Part shown: piece after piece, positions 17,716-27,080 of the stretch | Layout: every line of letters begins with the position of its first letter | Position numbering within the stretch: the first letter of the stretch is position 1 | Assembly (NCBI GenBank): GCA_009746045.1 | Contig: RPFO01000239.1 | Span: 1 to 35,020, forward strand | Length of the DNA stretch: 35,020 bases | DNA from: Mesostigma viride | Taxonomy: Eukaryota > Streptophyta > Mesostigmatophyceae > Mesostigmatales > Mesostigmataceae | Reading direction: 5' to 3' | Program-made: the position numbers and the translations under genes | Notes under the pieces: model-generated | What the model was told of the DNA's origin: nothing | What the model saw: the letters and a program-made list of their open reading frames with translations, nothing else | Databases searched by the model: none

Positions 17716-19215
17716 GTGCCCTAAAAATGGGACACTCCTACCCGAACGAACTTTAGCACGGCGCGCCCATAAAGAATTTTCAGCCATGATTTCTAGTACT
17801 TTCTTTAAATCACGTAGGTGCGTTTCAAAATCAGGAGAATAAATAAGGATATCATCTAAGTAAGCTTGAGCACAAGAACGGTCATGCTCAGATAAAGAAA
17901 CAGAGGAGAAGGAAGGATCCTTTAAATCAGAGGACACTTGAGGAAGGTGGGAATTTCCCATAACAGGTCTAAGCACTTCATTCATTAACATTTGGAAAGA
18001 GGCAGGAGAGTTACAGAGTCCCATAGCCGCTACTCTAAACTGGTAATGCCCAAAAGGGGTAGCAAAGGCGGTTTTGTGGCAATCCTCAGGAGCTATACGT
18101 AGTTGCCAAAAACCATCCGCACAATCTAGTACTGTGAAACAGGTAGAACCTTTAACCTTATTAAATATATCATCAATACGAGGTAGAGGGTATTTAGACT
18201 TCACAGTAATATCGTTTAACTTCCTATAATCAGTAACTAGGCGAAACTTGCCATTTGGCTTAGGAACTAACAGGACACCAGCGGAGTAGGGGGAGTTACT
18301 AGGCTCTATCAATCCTGCTTCTAATAGTGATACTAAAATCTGTTTTAGTTCCTTTAATTCTGTAGGGCCCATTCTATACATCGGAGAGTGCGTAGGAACT
18401 GCACCGTCCTTGATAACTACACGGTGTAAAACAGAACGAGGAGGAGGATAAGAAGGAGTCTTTTCTTCAAATACTTTTGAGGAATCTATCACAGCCATGT
18501 ATCTAACTATTTCATTTTCAGTAAATCCCACTCCTATTGTATCCACTGTATTTACATCTATATCCACACTATTATTAGTGATAGGTATCTCTTGTACTTC
18601 TAACTGAAGGAACATACATAATAGGTATCCATATTCCTTTAGTTCAGACCGCAATTCGTCATTGGACATTAATACTTCAGGTATAGGTCTCACAGGAGGA
18701 TCAACAGGTGTAGGAGGAGTAATATCTACCAAGGATAAATTTTCTAATCTATAATGACGTTCTGGTACCCAGTAGGAGCTATCTGGAAACCAAATGACCA
18801 TAGTATCATAATTAATAGTGATTTTATTATCCTGATGCCAATCTAATCCTAGTAATACATCAGCTGTAGTGATAGGGCCTATAGTGGCCGTCAGGTTGAC
18901 CGTACGTCCTTGTATGACCAGGGGAAGGGACACCGTACCCGGGGAATGACTGGTGCGACCGTCAGCATAATGGACAGTGACAGTTTTTGTGTGAGGGGTA
19001 GGGACTAGTCCTAAACGCCTAACTAGGGCCTCGCTCACAAAGGAGCTAGCCGCACCGCTATCCACTAACACAGAGACATTCAAGAGTTCATCAGCATGCA
19101 GGAAGGGGTCTACAACAGTATGAGGGACGGTTAAGCCACCATTCAAGAACATAAGAGGACGCACACGTAGTGGTAGGGATGATTCAGCTCCTACAGAGGT
19201 TATAAAAACAGGCAA
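17617..19215 (-). CDS. Copy A protease and reverse transcriptase
   Basis: Retropepsin comes first ([16 protein letters not shown], then [10 protein letters not shown]). RT follows: [23 protein letters not shown], motif A FTVLDCADGFWQLRI, motif B AAMGLCNSPASFQM and motif C AYLDDILIYS (about 17850-17862). About 30 residues rich in Ser and Asp sit between RPVMG and YLDD, where gypsy RTs normally have about ten. A missing base at about 17715, in the FLGHV region, shifts the frame, and the last 30 or so residues are not native. The frame has no ATG at its head (TTG at 19215) and is open back to the G-run at 19292-19299, so it is made as a Gag-Pol fusion by -1 frameshift. Confidence 0.92.
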   Translation of the reverse strand: MPVFITSVGAESSLPLRVRPLMFLNGGLTVPHTVVDPFLHADELLNVSVLVDSGAASSFVSEALVRRLGLVPTPHTKTVTVHYADGRTSHSPGTVSLPLVIQGRTVNLTATIGPITTADVLLGLDWHQDNKITINYDTMVIWFPDSSYWVPERHYRLENLSLVDITPPTPVDPPVRPIPEVLMSNDELRSELKEYGYLLCMFLQLEVQEIPITNNSVDIDVNTVDTIGVGFTENEIVRYMAVIDSSKVFEEKTPSYPPPRSVLHRVVIKDGAVPTHSPMYRMGPTELKELKQILVSLLEAGLIEPSNSPYSAGVLLVPKPNGKFRLVTDYRKLNDITVKSKYPLPRIDDIFNKVKGSTCFTVLDCADGFWQLRIAPEDCHKTAFATPFGHYQFRVAAMGLCNSPASFQMLMNEVLRPVMGNSHLPQVSSDLKDPSFSSVSLSEHDRSCAQAYLDDILIYSPDFETHLRDLKKVLEIMAENSLWARRAKVRSGRSVPFLGHVCQMPGLLPTLTRLSQFRNGLPLPTLKVYVVF

Positions 19216-19277
19216 GCAAAAATTATTATCTGGGGTACTATCTAAGGACCTGTCCAGGTTACCCCCGGCTGACAGGC

Positions 19278-19300
19278 CTACTGTTCCCCCTCCCCCCCCA
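19278..19300 (-). promoter_or_regulatory. Gag-Pol -1 frameshift site
   Basis: On the minus strand TTTGGGGGGGGAGGGGGAACAG lies just before the Gag stop. Reading TTG-GGG-GGG then slipping back one base opens the Pol frame ([15 protein letters not shown]) without a break. A possible hairpin, CCTGTC with GACAGG and a 16-base loop, follows. Copy B has seven G here. Confidence 0.65.
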
Positions 19301-21008
19301 AATCCATAGGAACGAACCCCGAAGAAGACCCTGGCGGAAAAGCCACTGCTGGAGGGTCACGAGGGATTGAAGAGGGTGCGGGAGCCTGATTATCATAGGG
19401 GAACCCTGGGGATCCTGTCTGCACAGCATTCAGCCTACTAGGGGTAGCTGAAGGAATGCGTCCTGAAGTGGGACGAATAGGAGCACGCTGAGGGGTACGA
19501 GGAGGGCGAGCGTCGGGATGAGGGGGAGCACCCGAAAGGAACTTGGGGCACTCACGTTTAAGATGACCTACTTCCTTACAATGATAGCAGGTGATATGAG
19601 AGACATCCAGAGCTGAAAGGTCAGTCACACAGATATCTAATTCTTCTACATAGGAGTTCTCCTCCTCAGGGGTAAGGCTAATATTATTAATACGGGAACG
19701 GGTAGGAAGAGAAGGTGTGGAGAAGAAATCTGCTACTCGTAAAAGATGCTGGCGCACATGCTTGAGGGGCAGGTCAGTAAAACGGTAGGCAGAGAACTGG
19801 CGCTTGACTTCACGCAATAAGGGTCTACTGAGGCCCTGAAGGAAGCGGGCACGTACTTCTGCACCCGACAAATCCCTAATTCGTACCATCTGAGCATCAA
19901 ACTCTTTCATATATTCTTTGAAGGACTTGGTACCCTGCTGCAAGGTGCCAAAGGATAATCTATCCTGCCAATCTGCATCGGGAGGGACTAAATGGTTCTC
20001 TAAACGCTTGAACAATTCTGCTACAGAGTTTGGGTAGGCATGAGAGGCAAGAGACTCACACTGGATGAGGTTAGCAAGTTCAGGAGTAATGCAGGTAGTA
20101 AGATAATGAGGAACTAGTACAGCATCAGAGAGGCGCCACCTATTGTGGTTCTGCCAGGACTCTGTGTTCTGGGTGAGCAACATAATGAAGGTGAAAAACT
20201 GTTGAGGGGTAGACTTGACATCCAGCTTAGGAAGGTTGGCAAAGAGGGGAAGAGCAGGAGGCTTAGGGGGATTAGAAGAATCAGTTTTTCCCATAGGGCC
20301 ACTATCTTCCACTGCTACATAAGCGGGATAGAAGGAAGGGATAGGAAAAGTCTTGGGTAGGGGTCTAGAGGGAGCCACCGTTTCAGGATGGTGCCCATAG
20401 GAGAAGGGGACAGTATATTGCTCACGAAGAGAGGAATAGGCAAAATGATCATAATTCCTATCATCTAGGGGCATGGTACTGAAATCATTATTAACTTCTA
20501 AATCAGCCACACGGGTAGGAACCTGGGCAGCCTCATAGGCCGTCTCAGGGTAGGACCAGGAAGCAGGTGGGTAAAAGGGAACTGCACTAGGGCGCCCAGA
20601 AGGGCCGACAGGGGCCGAGGTACGACCCGTGTTAATAGCAGGCATTGAAGGCACAGGGTGGGAAGGAGGCCTAGGAGCATTGTTAGTGTGTGAGGACCTG
20701 CTGGAGGGGTGAGCCAAGGTTGCAGAAGGGGCAGGGGCCTGGTTCACAACGAAAGAAGGTTCCTCACTAAATCTGACTTGGGAAATACGTTGTTCATAGG
20801 TAGGTGGGGTAATTGAGGGACGACGGCGACCACCAGCAACAGGAGAAGGAGGTGAGGTACGCAGAATACCTTGAGGGGTGAGATGGTGTACCGTTTCCAA
20901 GGAGTCCCGTCGGTTACCACGAGTATTGTTATTGTTAGTGTTATTAGTAGTAGTATTATTATTATTATTGGTAGGTATAGGCGACATATCTCCACCCACT
21001 GGATCCAT
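19278..21008 (-). CDS. Copy A Gag
   Basis: The protein has 576 residues, starting at the ATG at 21008. The N-terminal 200 residues are Asn-, Pro- and Ser-rich (TNNNNNTTTNN). A retrotransposon Gag core follows at about 275-440 (FFTFIMLLTQNTESWQNH ... LSFGTLQQGTKSFKEYMKEF ... ARFLQGLSRPLLREV). A CCHC zinc knuckle lies near 470-483 (CYHCKEVGHLKREC). It forms the particle and binds element RNA. It is intact here, unlike the plus copy. Confidence 0.93.
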   Translation of the reverse strand: MDPVGGDMSPIPTNNNNNTTTNNTNNNNTRGNRRDSLETVHHLTPQGILRTSPPSPVAGGRRRPSITPPTYEQRISQVRFSEEPSFVVNQAPAPSATLAHPSSRSSHTNNAPRPPSHPVPSMPAINTGRTSAPVGPSGRPSAVPFYPPASWSYPETAYEAAQVPTRVADLEVNNDFSTMPLDDRNYDHFAYSSLREQYTVPFSYGHHPETVAPSRPLPKTFPIPSFYPAYVAVEDSGPMGKTDSSNPPKPPALPLFANLPKLDVKSTPQQFFTFIMLLTQNTESWQNHNRWRLSDAVLVPHYLTTCITPELANLIQCESLASHAYPNSVAELFKRLENHLVPPDADWQDRLSFGTLQQGTKSFKEYMKEFDAQMVRIRDLSGAEVRARFLQGLSRPLLREVKRQFSAYRFTDLPLKHVRQHLLRVADFFSTPSLPTRSRINNISLTPEEENSYVEELDICVTDLSALDVSHITCYHCKEVGHLKRECPKFLSGAPPHPDARPPRTPQRAPIRPTSGRIPSATPSRLNAVQTGSPGFPYDNQAPAPSSIPRDPPAVAFPPGSSSGFVPMDLGGEGEQ

Positions 21009-21099
21009 CTTTAATTACGTAAAGGAATAGGAATCTAGAAGAAAGCAACAAAGGAAAAAGGAAAAACCTTGAAGGTATGCAGCAGGAACAAAATTAAAA

Positions 21100-21492
21100 T
21101 CAATCCTTTTTAACAACAGTAATGGATAGGGAACCAAACTCCAAAGTGAGAGGAGTATCTGAAGCAGATGCAGATGCAGCCCGTTTAGGGGGAGAAGAAG
21201 GAGGGGTAGCAAAGACTAGAGCTTCTACTGGAGGGCGACCATGAGGAATAGGGCGTACATGCAGGCCTAAATCTGTTTGGCTATGATCTATAAGGAACTG
21301 CTGAGCTTCTTCAAAGGACATAAATTTCTTATACCTAATTACGTTATATACACGATTCTGAACGATCTTCCTAGCGTCGGACCAAGAAAGGAAAATGGAG
21401 GACCATTGAGGCGTAATCACTACGTAATATTTAGCTAGACTATTATCGCTAGAAGAATGGGAAGGAGCAGTAAAAGATCGCCGTTGGCTCAT
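21100..21492 (-). CDS. Copy A small protein with RNase H1-type hybrid-binding (viroplasmin-like) domain
   Basis: This is a 130-residue ORF ahead of Gag with its own ATG. Residues 21-68 follow the pattern of the RNase H1 N-terminal / caulimovirus viroplasmin domain: KYYVV, then an FLSW with the conserved Trp (W37), a basic stretch, RYKKF, and SFEEAQQFL. In RNase H1 this module binds RNA:DNA hybrids. The rest is a Pro/Ser tail (FATPPSSPPKRAAS). No RNase H catalytic residues are present, so it should bind rather than cut. The inferred role is to handle the RNA:DNA hybrid during reverse transcription. Copy B has the same frame with two differences. Confidence 0.72.
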   Translation of the reverse strand: MSQRRSFTAPSHSSSDNSLAKYYVVITPQWSSIFLSWSDARKIVQNRVYNVIRYKKFMSFEEAQQFLIDHSQTDLGLHVRPIPHGRPPVEALVFATPPSSPPKRAASASASDTPLTLEFGSLSITVVKKD

Positions 21493-21873
21493 GGTAACGC
21501 ACCTGGTAGGTCTTGAGCAGTCAAATGAGGAGAACGAGGAGAAGGCGACTTATCTCGGGTGTCTGAAACCGAACCAGATTGACGACGCACGTAGGGACGA
21601 TGTTTCCAGCGCCAGGTGGTCGTAAGTATCCGGTTTCAAGAATTCTGCGTCCGGCGAAGGGTCGTCTAAATACAAAGCAGGCAAGATGCAGAAAAAGGGT
21701 AATCTACGAGACGCTAGCCGTCTCTCTATCGTCGAACCAAAACCAGCAACTGTCTACGGCAGTAAACCATCTTTCTAAGGAAACAAGACGAGGAACAGGA
21801 GCTATATACGAAAGGATTTTCCGCTTCGAGCAGGTCTAACGTCTAGGCAGGGCGTGTCCTGAATCAGGCAGCA
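21493..21873 (-). other. Copy A leader spacer between the two small ORFs
   Basis: About 380 bp show no clear gene in the sense direction. A frame of about 65 codons without ATG (ending in SIWFGFRHPR in copy B) is open, and an 86-codon frame exists on the opposite strand in both copies. Neither is convincing; the stretch may hold a packaging signal or an intron. Confidence 0.5.
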
Positions 21874-22173
21874 CTATCCTCCTAGCTTGACGGCGACCCG
21901 CCCATTACCTGTCAAGTAGGTGTCGTCTTCTTTTTCCCAGCCGCGGAAGGGTTGATTCAATGACGTATGTTGCAAAGGATCGTCGTCTCGCTCTCTATCT
22001 AAACTACCTCCGATACCATTGTTACGCCGCAAGCCTCGGCCACCACCTCTACCTCTACCTGTCCTGATACTACCTAAACTAGTGAGGCTGCCTCTATATA
22101 CACCCCTAGCGAAAGACGACCGAGACGAACCAGATCTCAATGCATTTACATATGTACTACTGTAATACGCCAT
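21874..22173 (-). CDS. Copy A RGG-type leader protein starting inside the LTR
   Basis: The 99-residue frame starts with ATG at 22173, inside the LTR, and crosses the LTR end and the primer binding site. The centre has an arginine/glycine cluster (RTGRGRGGGRGLRRN), like RGG boxes that bind RNA; the C-terminal part is charged (DRERDDD, WEKEDD). I recognise no domain. It is preserved in both copies without an indel. Confidence 0.55.
   Translation of the reverse strand: MAYYSSTYVNALRSGSSRSSFARGVYRGSLTSLGSIRTGRGRGGGRGLRRNNGIGGSLDRERDDDPLQHTSLNQPFRGWEKEDDTYLTGNGRVAVKLGG
22007..22018 (-). promoter_or_regulatory. Copy A primer binding site (initiator Met tRNA-like)
   Basis: One base after the LTR the minus strand reads TGGTATCGGAGG, which differs at two positions from TGGTATCAGAGC, the usual site for the 3' end of initiator methionine tRNA. 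The position is right for a gypsy primer site. Confidence 0.7.
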
Positions 22174-22180
22174 AGGCCAT
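22020..22180 (-). repeat. Copy A 5' LTR, only the last 161 bp
   Basis: This matches 22591-22751 in inverted orientation and ends in CGTAACA at 22020. It stops abruptly at 22180, where the exact TGTTACG start of copy B begins. The missing first 410 bp are not found beyond the far end of copy B. Confidence 0.92.
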
Positions 22181-22751
22181 TGTTACGTCGCGTAACAATT
22201 CGTTGTAGTTACGGACGTAAATTAGGTCCTTGGCCTCGGTTGTTCCTAGGTTACGTGCAGTTCTAGTTTGGACATGATTGTCCCCGTAACAGTACTGTGG
22301 TATAGTGGGTGCCTTTGGGCGCCGCGCCGCGTACTATATTAGTGGTCCTTATCCTTTTGTAGAATGTAGTGGACAGGCGTGCATCTGTGCACCTGCTTGT
22401 GTTTCTGTGTTTCTGCAGGCGAGGGCCAGGTCGGCCCGAGCCTGTTGGACCGTTGGTGACCATTTATGCACGTTCCACTCCTTGTGTGGTCACTCGGCGT
22501 GTGTTAAATGAATTAGCACATATTAGCTTGGGTCACGGCAGTTTAGTTGTGTTTCCTTCCTCTTTTCCTGGAGTAAACGGGTTTGATTAAATGGCCTATG
22601 GCGTATTACAGTAGTACATATGTAAATGCATTGAGATCTGGTTCGTCTCGGTCGTCTTTCGCTAGGGGTGTAAATAGAAGCAGCCTCACTAGTTTAGGTA
22701 GTATCAGGACAGGTAGAGGTAGAGGTGGCGGCCGAGGCTTGCGGCGTAACA
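22181..22751 (+). repeat. Copy B 5' LTR
   Basis: It begins TGTTACG and ends CGTAACA. The first 17 bases, TGTTACGTCGCGTAACA, already form a perfect inverted repeat, so the left end contains a miniature of both LTR termini. ACTATATTA near 22332 is a possible TATA element. The start codon of the leader protein is at 22598. Confidence 0.95.
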
Positions 22752-22897
22752 ATGGACTCGGAGGTAGTTTAGATAGAGAGCGAGACGACGATCCTTTGCA
22801 ACATACGTCATTGAATCAACCCTTCCGCGGCTGGGAAAAAGAAGACGACACGTACTTGACAGGTAATGGGCGGGTCGCCGTCAAGCTAGGAGGATAG
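22598..22897 (+). CDS. Copy B RGG-type leader protein starting inside the LTR
   Basis: This matches the copy A leader protein with few substitutions (V-Y to V-N near residue 26, NNGIGG to NNGLGG at the primer site). The I-to-L change is the coding effect of the altered primer site. The first 51 codons are LTR sequence, so the 3' LTR carries a second, truncated start (32783 onward) that runs into foreign sequence. Confidence 0.55.
   Translation: MAYYSSTYVNALRSGSSRSSFARGVNRSSLTSLGSIRTGRGRGGGRGLRRNNGLGGSLDRERDDDPLQHTSLNQPFRGWEKEDDTYLTGNGRVAVKLGG
22753..22764 (+). promoter_or_regulatory. Copy B primer binding site, altered
   Basis: The sequence is TGGACTCGGAGG, where copy A has TGGTATCGGAGG. 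The two changed stretches weaken the match to initiator Met tRNA. Confidence 0.55.
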
Positions 22898-23278
22898 TGC
22901 TGCCTGATTCAGGACACGCCCTGCCTAGACGTTAGACCTGCTCGAAGCGGAAAATCCTTTCGTATATAGCTCCTGCTCCTCGTCTTGTTTCCTTAGAAAG
23001 ATGGTTTACTGCCGTAGACAGTTGCTGGTTTTGGTTCGACGATAGAGAGACGGCTAGCGTCTCGTAGATTACCCTTTTTCTGCATCGTGCCTGCTTCGTA
23101 TTTAGACGACCCTTCGCCGGACGCAGAATTCTTGAAACCGGATACTTACGACCACCTGGCGCTGGAAACATCGTCCCTACGTGCGTCGTCAATCTGGTTC
23201 GGTTTCAGACACCCGAGATAAGTCGCCTTCTCCTCGTTCTCCTCATTTGACTGCTCAAGATCTACCAGGTGCGTTACC
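22898..23278 (+). other. Copy B leader spacer
   Basis: This is the counterpart of 21493-21873, about 381 bp with no convincing sense gene. Confidence 0.5.
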
Positions 23279-23671
23279 ATGAGCCAACGGCGATCTTTTA
23301 CTGCTCCTTCCCATTCTTCTAGCGATAATAGTCTAGCTAAATATTACGTAGTGATTACGCCTCAATGGTCCTCCATTTTCCTTTCTTGGTCCGACGCTAG
23401 GAAGATCGTTCAGAATCGTGAATATAACGTAATTAGGTATAAGAAATTTATGTCCTTTGAAGAAGCTCAGCAGTTCCTTATAGATCATAGCCAAACAGAT
23501 TTAGGCCTGCATGTACGCCCTACTCCTCATGGTCGCCCTCCAGTAGAAGCTCTAGTCTTTGCTACCCCTCCTTCTTCTCCCCCTAAACGGGCTGCATCTG
23601 CATCTGCTTCAGATACTCCTCTCACTTTGGAGTTTGGTTCCCTATCCATTACTGTTGTTAAAAAGGATTGA
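23279..23671 (+). CDS. Copy B small protein with hybrid-binding (viroplasmin-like) domain
   Basis: The 130 residues are the same as in copy A except V to E at residue 48 and I to T at 83. All hallmark residues (KYYVV, W37, RYKKF, EEAQQFL) are kept. It ends 93 bases before the Gag ATG. This ORF and the leader protein are intact in copy B, whereas Gag and Pol are broken. Confidence 0.72.
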   Translation: MSQRRSFTAPSHSSSDNSLAKYYVVITPQWSSIFLSWSDARKIVQNREYNVIRYKKFMSFEEAQQFLIDHSQTDLGLHVRPTPHGRPPVEALVFATPPSSPPKRAASASASDTPLTLEFGSLSITVVKKD

Positions 23672-23764
23672 TTTTAATTTTGTTCCTGCTGCAGACCTTC
23701 AAGGTTTTTCCTTTTTCTTTTGTTGCTTTCTTCTTTTGATTCCTATTCCTTTACGTAATTAAAG

Positions 23765-25511
23765 ATGGATCCAGTGGGTGGAGATATGTCGCCTATACCT
23801 ACCAATAATAATAATAATACTACTACTAATAACATTAACAATAACAATACTCGTGGTAACCGACGGGACTCCTTGGAAACGGTACACCATCTCACTCCTC
23901 AAGGTATTCTGCGTACCTCACCGCCTTCTCCTGTTGCTGGTGGTCGCCGTCGTCCCTCAATTACCCCACCTACCTATGAACAACGTATTTCCCAAGTCAG
24001 ATTTAGTGAGGAACCTTCTTTCGTTGTGAACCAGGCCCCTGCCCCTTCTGCAACCTTGGCTCACCCCTCCAGCAGGTCCTCACACACTAACAATGCTCCT
24101 AGGCCTCCTTCCCACCCTGTGCCTTCAATGCCTGCTATTAACACGGGTCGTACCTCGGCCCCTGTCGGCCCTTCTGGGCGCCCTAGTGCAGTCCCTTTTT
24201 CCCACCTGCTTCCTGGTCCTACCCTGAGACGGCCTATGAGGCTGCCCAGGTTCCTACCCGTGTGGCTGATTTAGAAGTTAATAATGATTTCAGTACCATG
24301 CCCCTAGATGATAGGAATTATGATCATTTTGCCTATTCCTCTCTTCGTGAGCAATATACTGTCCCCTTCTCCTATGGGCACCATCCGGAAACGGTGGCTC
24401 CCTCTAGACCCCTACCCAAGACTTTTCCTATCCCTTCCTTCTATCCCGCTTATGTAGCAGTGGAAGATAGTGGCCCTATGGGAAAAACTGATTCTTCTAA
24501 TCCCCCTAAGCCTCCTGCTCTTCCCCTCTTTGCCAACCTTCCTAAGCTGGATGTCAAGTCTACCCCTCAACAGTTTTTCACCTTCATTATGTTGCTCACC
24601 CAGAACACAGAGTCCTGGCAGAACCACAATAGGTGGCGCCTCTCTGATGCTGTACTAGTTCCTCATTATCTTACTACCTGCATTACTCCTGAACTTGCTA
24701 ACCTCATCCAGTGTGAGTCTCTTGCCTCTCATGCCTACCCAAACTCTGTAGCAGAATTGTTCAAGCGTTTAGAGAACCATTTAGTCCCTCCCGATGCAGA
24801 TTGGCAGGATAGATTATCCTTTGGCACCTTGCAGCAGGGTACCAAGTCCTTCAAAGAATATATGAAAGAGTTTGATGCTCAGATGGTACGAATTAGGGAT
24901 TTGTCGGGTGCAGAAGTACGTGCTCGCTTCCTTCAGGGCCTCAGTAGACCCTTATTGCGTGAAGTCAAGCGCCAGTTCTCTGCCTACCGTTTTACTGACC
25001 TGCCCCTCAAGCATGTGCGTCAGCATCTTTTACGAGTAGCAGATTTCTTCTCCACACCTTCTCTTCCTACCCGTTCCCGTATTAATAATATAAGCCTTAC
25101 CCCTGAGGAGGAAACTCCTATGTAGAAGAATTAGATATCTGTGTGACTGACCTTTCAGCTCTGGATGTCTCTCATATTACCTGCTATCATTGTAAGGAAG
25201 TAGGTCACCTTAAACGTGAATGCCCCAAGTTCCTTTCGGGTGCTCCCCCTCATCCCGACGCTCGCCCTCCTCGTACCCCTCAGCGTGCTCCTATTCGTCC
25301 CACTTCAGGACGCATTCCTTCAGCTACCCCTAGTAGGCTGAATGCTGTGCAGACAGGATCCCCAGGGTTCCCCTATGATAATCAGGCTCCCGCACCCTCT
25401 TCAATCCCTCGTGACCCTCCAGCAGTGGCTTTTCCGCCAGGGTCTTCTTCGGGGTTCGTTCCTATGGATTTGGGGGGGAGGGGGAACAGTAGGCCTGTCA
25501 GCCGGGGGTAA
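23765..25511 (+). pseudogene. Copy B Gag, frameshifted
   Basis: The same Gag as 19278-21008 begins at the ATG at 23765. A single missing base near 24192 shifts the frame (sense resumes about 24262), and another near 25108 (GAGGAGGAAACTCC against GAGGAGGAGAACTCC in copy A) shifts it again. The zinc knuckle CYHCKEVGHLKREC follows at about 25180. The last frame ends at 25511 because the G-run at 25472-25478 has seven rather than eight G. Confidence 0.88.
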
Positions 25512-27080
25512 CCTGGACAGGTCCTTAGATAGTACCCCAGATATTAATTTTTGCTTGCCTGTTTTTATAACCTCTGTAGGAGCTGAATCATCCCTACCAC
25601 TACGTGTGCGTCCTCTTATGTTCTTGAATGGTGGTTTAACCGTCCCTCACACTGTTGTAGACCCCTTCTTGCATGCTGATGAACTCTTGAATGTCTCTGT
25701 GTTGGTAGATAGCGGTGCGGCTAGCTCCTTTGTGAGCGAGGCCCTAGTTAGACGTTTAGGACTAGTCCCTACCCCTCACACCAAACCCGTTACTGTTCAT
25801 TATGCTGATGGTCGCACCAGTCATTCCCCGGGTACGGTGTCCCTTCCCATGGTTATACAAGGACGTACTGTCAACCTGACGGCCACTATAGGCCCTATCA
25901 CTACAGCTGATGTATTACTAGGATTAGATTGGCACCAGGATAATAAGATCACTATTAATTATGATACCATGGTCATTTGGTTTCCAGATAGCTCTTACTG
26001 GGTACCTGAACGTCATTATAGATTGGAAAATTTATCCTTGGTAGATATTACTCCTCCTACACCTGTTGATCCTCCTGTAAGACCTATACCTGAAGTAATA
26101 ATGTCAAATGACGAATTACGTTCTGAATTAAAGCAAAATGGATACCTATTATGTATGTTCCTTCAGTTAGAAGTACAACAGATACCTATCACTAACAATA
26201 GTGTGGATATAGATGTAAATACAGTGGATACAATAGGAGTAGGATTTACTGAAAATGAAATAGTAAGATACATGGCTGTGATAGATTCCTCAAAAGTATT
26301 TGAAGAAAAGACTCCTTCTTATCCTCCTCCTCGTTCTGTTTTACACCGTGTAGTTATCAAGGACGGTGCAGTTCCTACGCACTCTCCGATGTATAGAATG
26401 GGCCCTACCGAGTTAAAGGAACTAAAACAGATTTTAGTGTCATTATTAGAAGCAGGATTGATAGAGCCTAGTAACTCCCCCTACTCAGCTGGTGTCCTGT
26501 TAGTTCCTAAGCCAAATGGCAAGTTTCGCCTAGTTACTGATTATAGGAAGTTGAATGATATTACTGTGAAATCTAAATACCCTCTACCTCGTATTGATGA
26601 TATTTAATAAGGTTAAAGGTTCCACTTGTTTCACAGTACTGGATTGTGCGGATGGTTTTTGGCAGTTGCGGATAGCTCCTGAGGATTGCCATAAAACCGC
26701 CTTTGCTACCCCTTTTGGTCATTACCAGTTTAGAGTAGCGGCTATGGGACTCTGTAACTCGCCTGCCTCTTTTCAAATGTTAATGAATGAAGTGCTTAGA
26801 CCTGTTATGGGAAATTCTCATCTTCCTCAGTGTCCTCTGATCTAAAGGATCCCTCCTTCTCCTCTGTTTCTTTATCTGAGCATGACCGTTCTTGTGCTCA
26901 AGCTTACTTAGATGATATCTTATTTACTCTCCTGATTTTGAAACGCACCTACGTGATTTAAAGAAAGTATTAGAAATAATGGCTGAAAATTCTTTGTGGG
27001 CGCGCCGTGCTAAAGTGCGTTCGGGTAGGAGTGTCCCATTTTTAGGGCACGTTCTGTCAGATGCCGGGGTCGCTACCGAC
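25512..27080 (+). pseudogene. Copy B protease and reverse transcriptase, broken
   Basis: Protease ([12 protein letters not shown] at about 25704, [10 protein letters not shown]) and the first half of RT are in one frame to 26607. Two bases are then missing at GATGATATTTAATAAGG (about 26600), and further single bases at about 26828 and 26920. Motif A (VLDCADGFWQL) and motif B (MGLCNSPASFQ) lie in the next frame. The extra segment before YLDD (26815-26905) is conserved here too, which shows it belongs to the family and is not a defect of one copy. Confidence 0.85.

Larger units (their letters stand above)
13254..22180 (-). mobile_element. Chromovirus (Ty3/gypsy) copy A, minus strand, truncated at its 5' LTR
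   Basis: From 22180 leftward: last 161 bp of the 5' LTR, primer binding site, RGG-type leader protein, hybrid-binding protein, Gag, protease-RT-RNase H-integrase-chromodomain, a shortened accessory ORF, polypurine tract and 3' LTR. Integrase after RNase H is the gypsy order, and the chromodomain places it among chromoviruses. Gag and the accessory N-terminus are intact; pol has two single-base frame changes (about 17715 and the G-run at 16823-16829). No target duplication can be identified, because the outer 410 bp of the 5' LTR are missing and replaced by the start of copy B. Confidence 0.92.

Noticed and set aside
21579-21839. 86-codon frame on the strand opposite to copy A (and 22932-23192 opposite to copy B)
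   Set aside because: Its conservation is fully explained by the near identity of the two copies; it has no recognisable domain and lies antisense to the element leader.
22305-22511. 68-codon sense frame in the LTR U3 (also 32490-32696)
   Set aside because: U3 lies upstream of the likely transcription start at the 5' LTR, and copy A's version ends differently; no domain.
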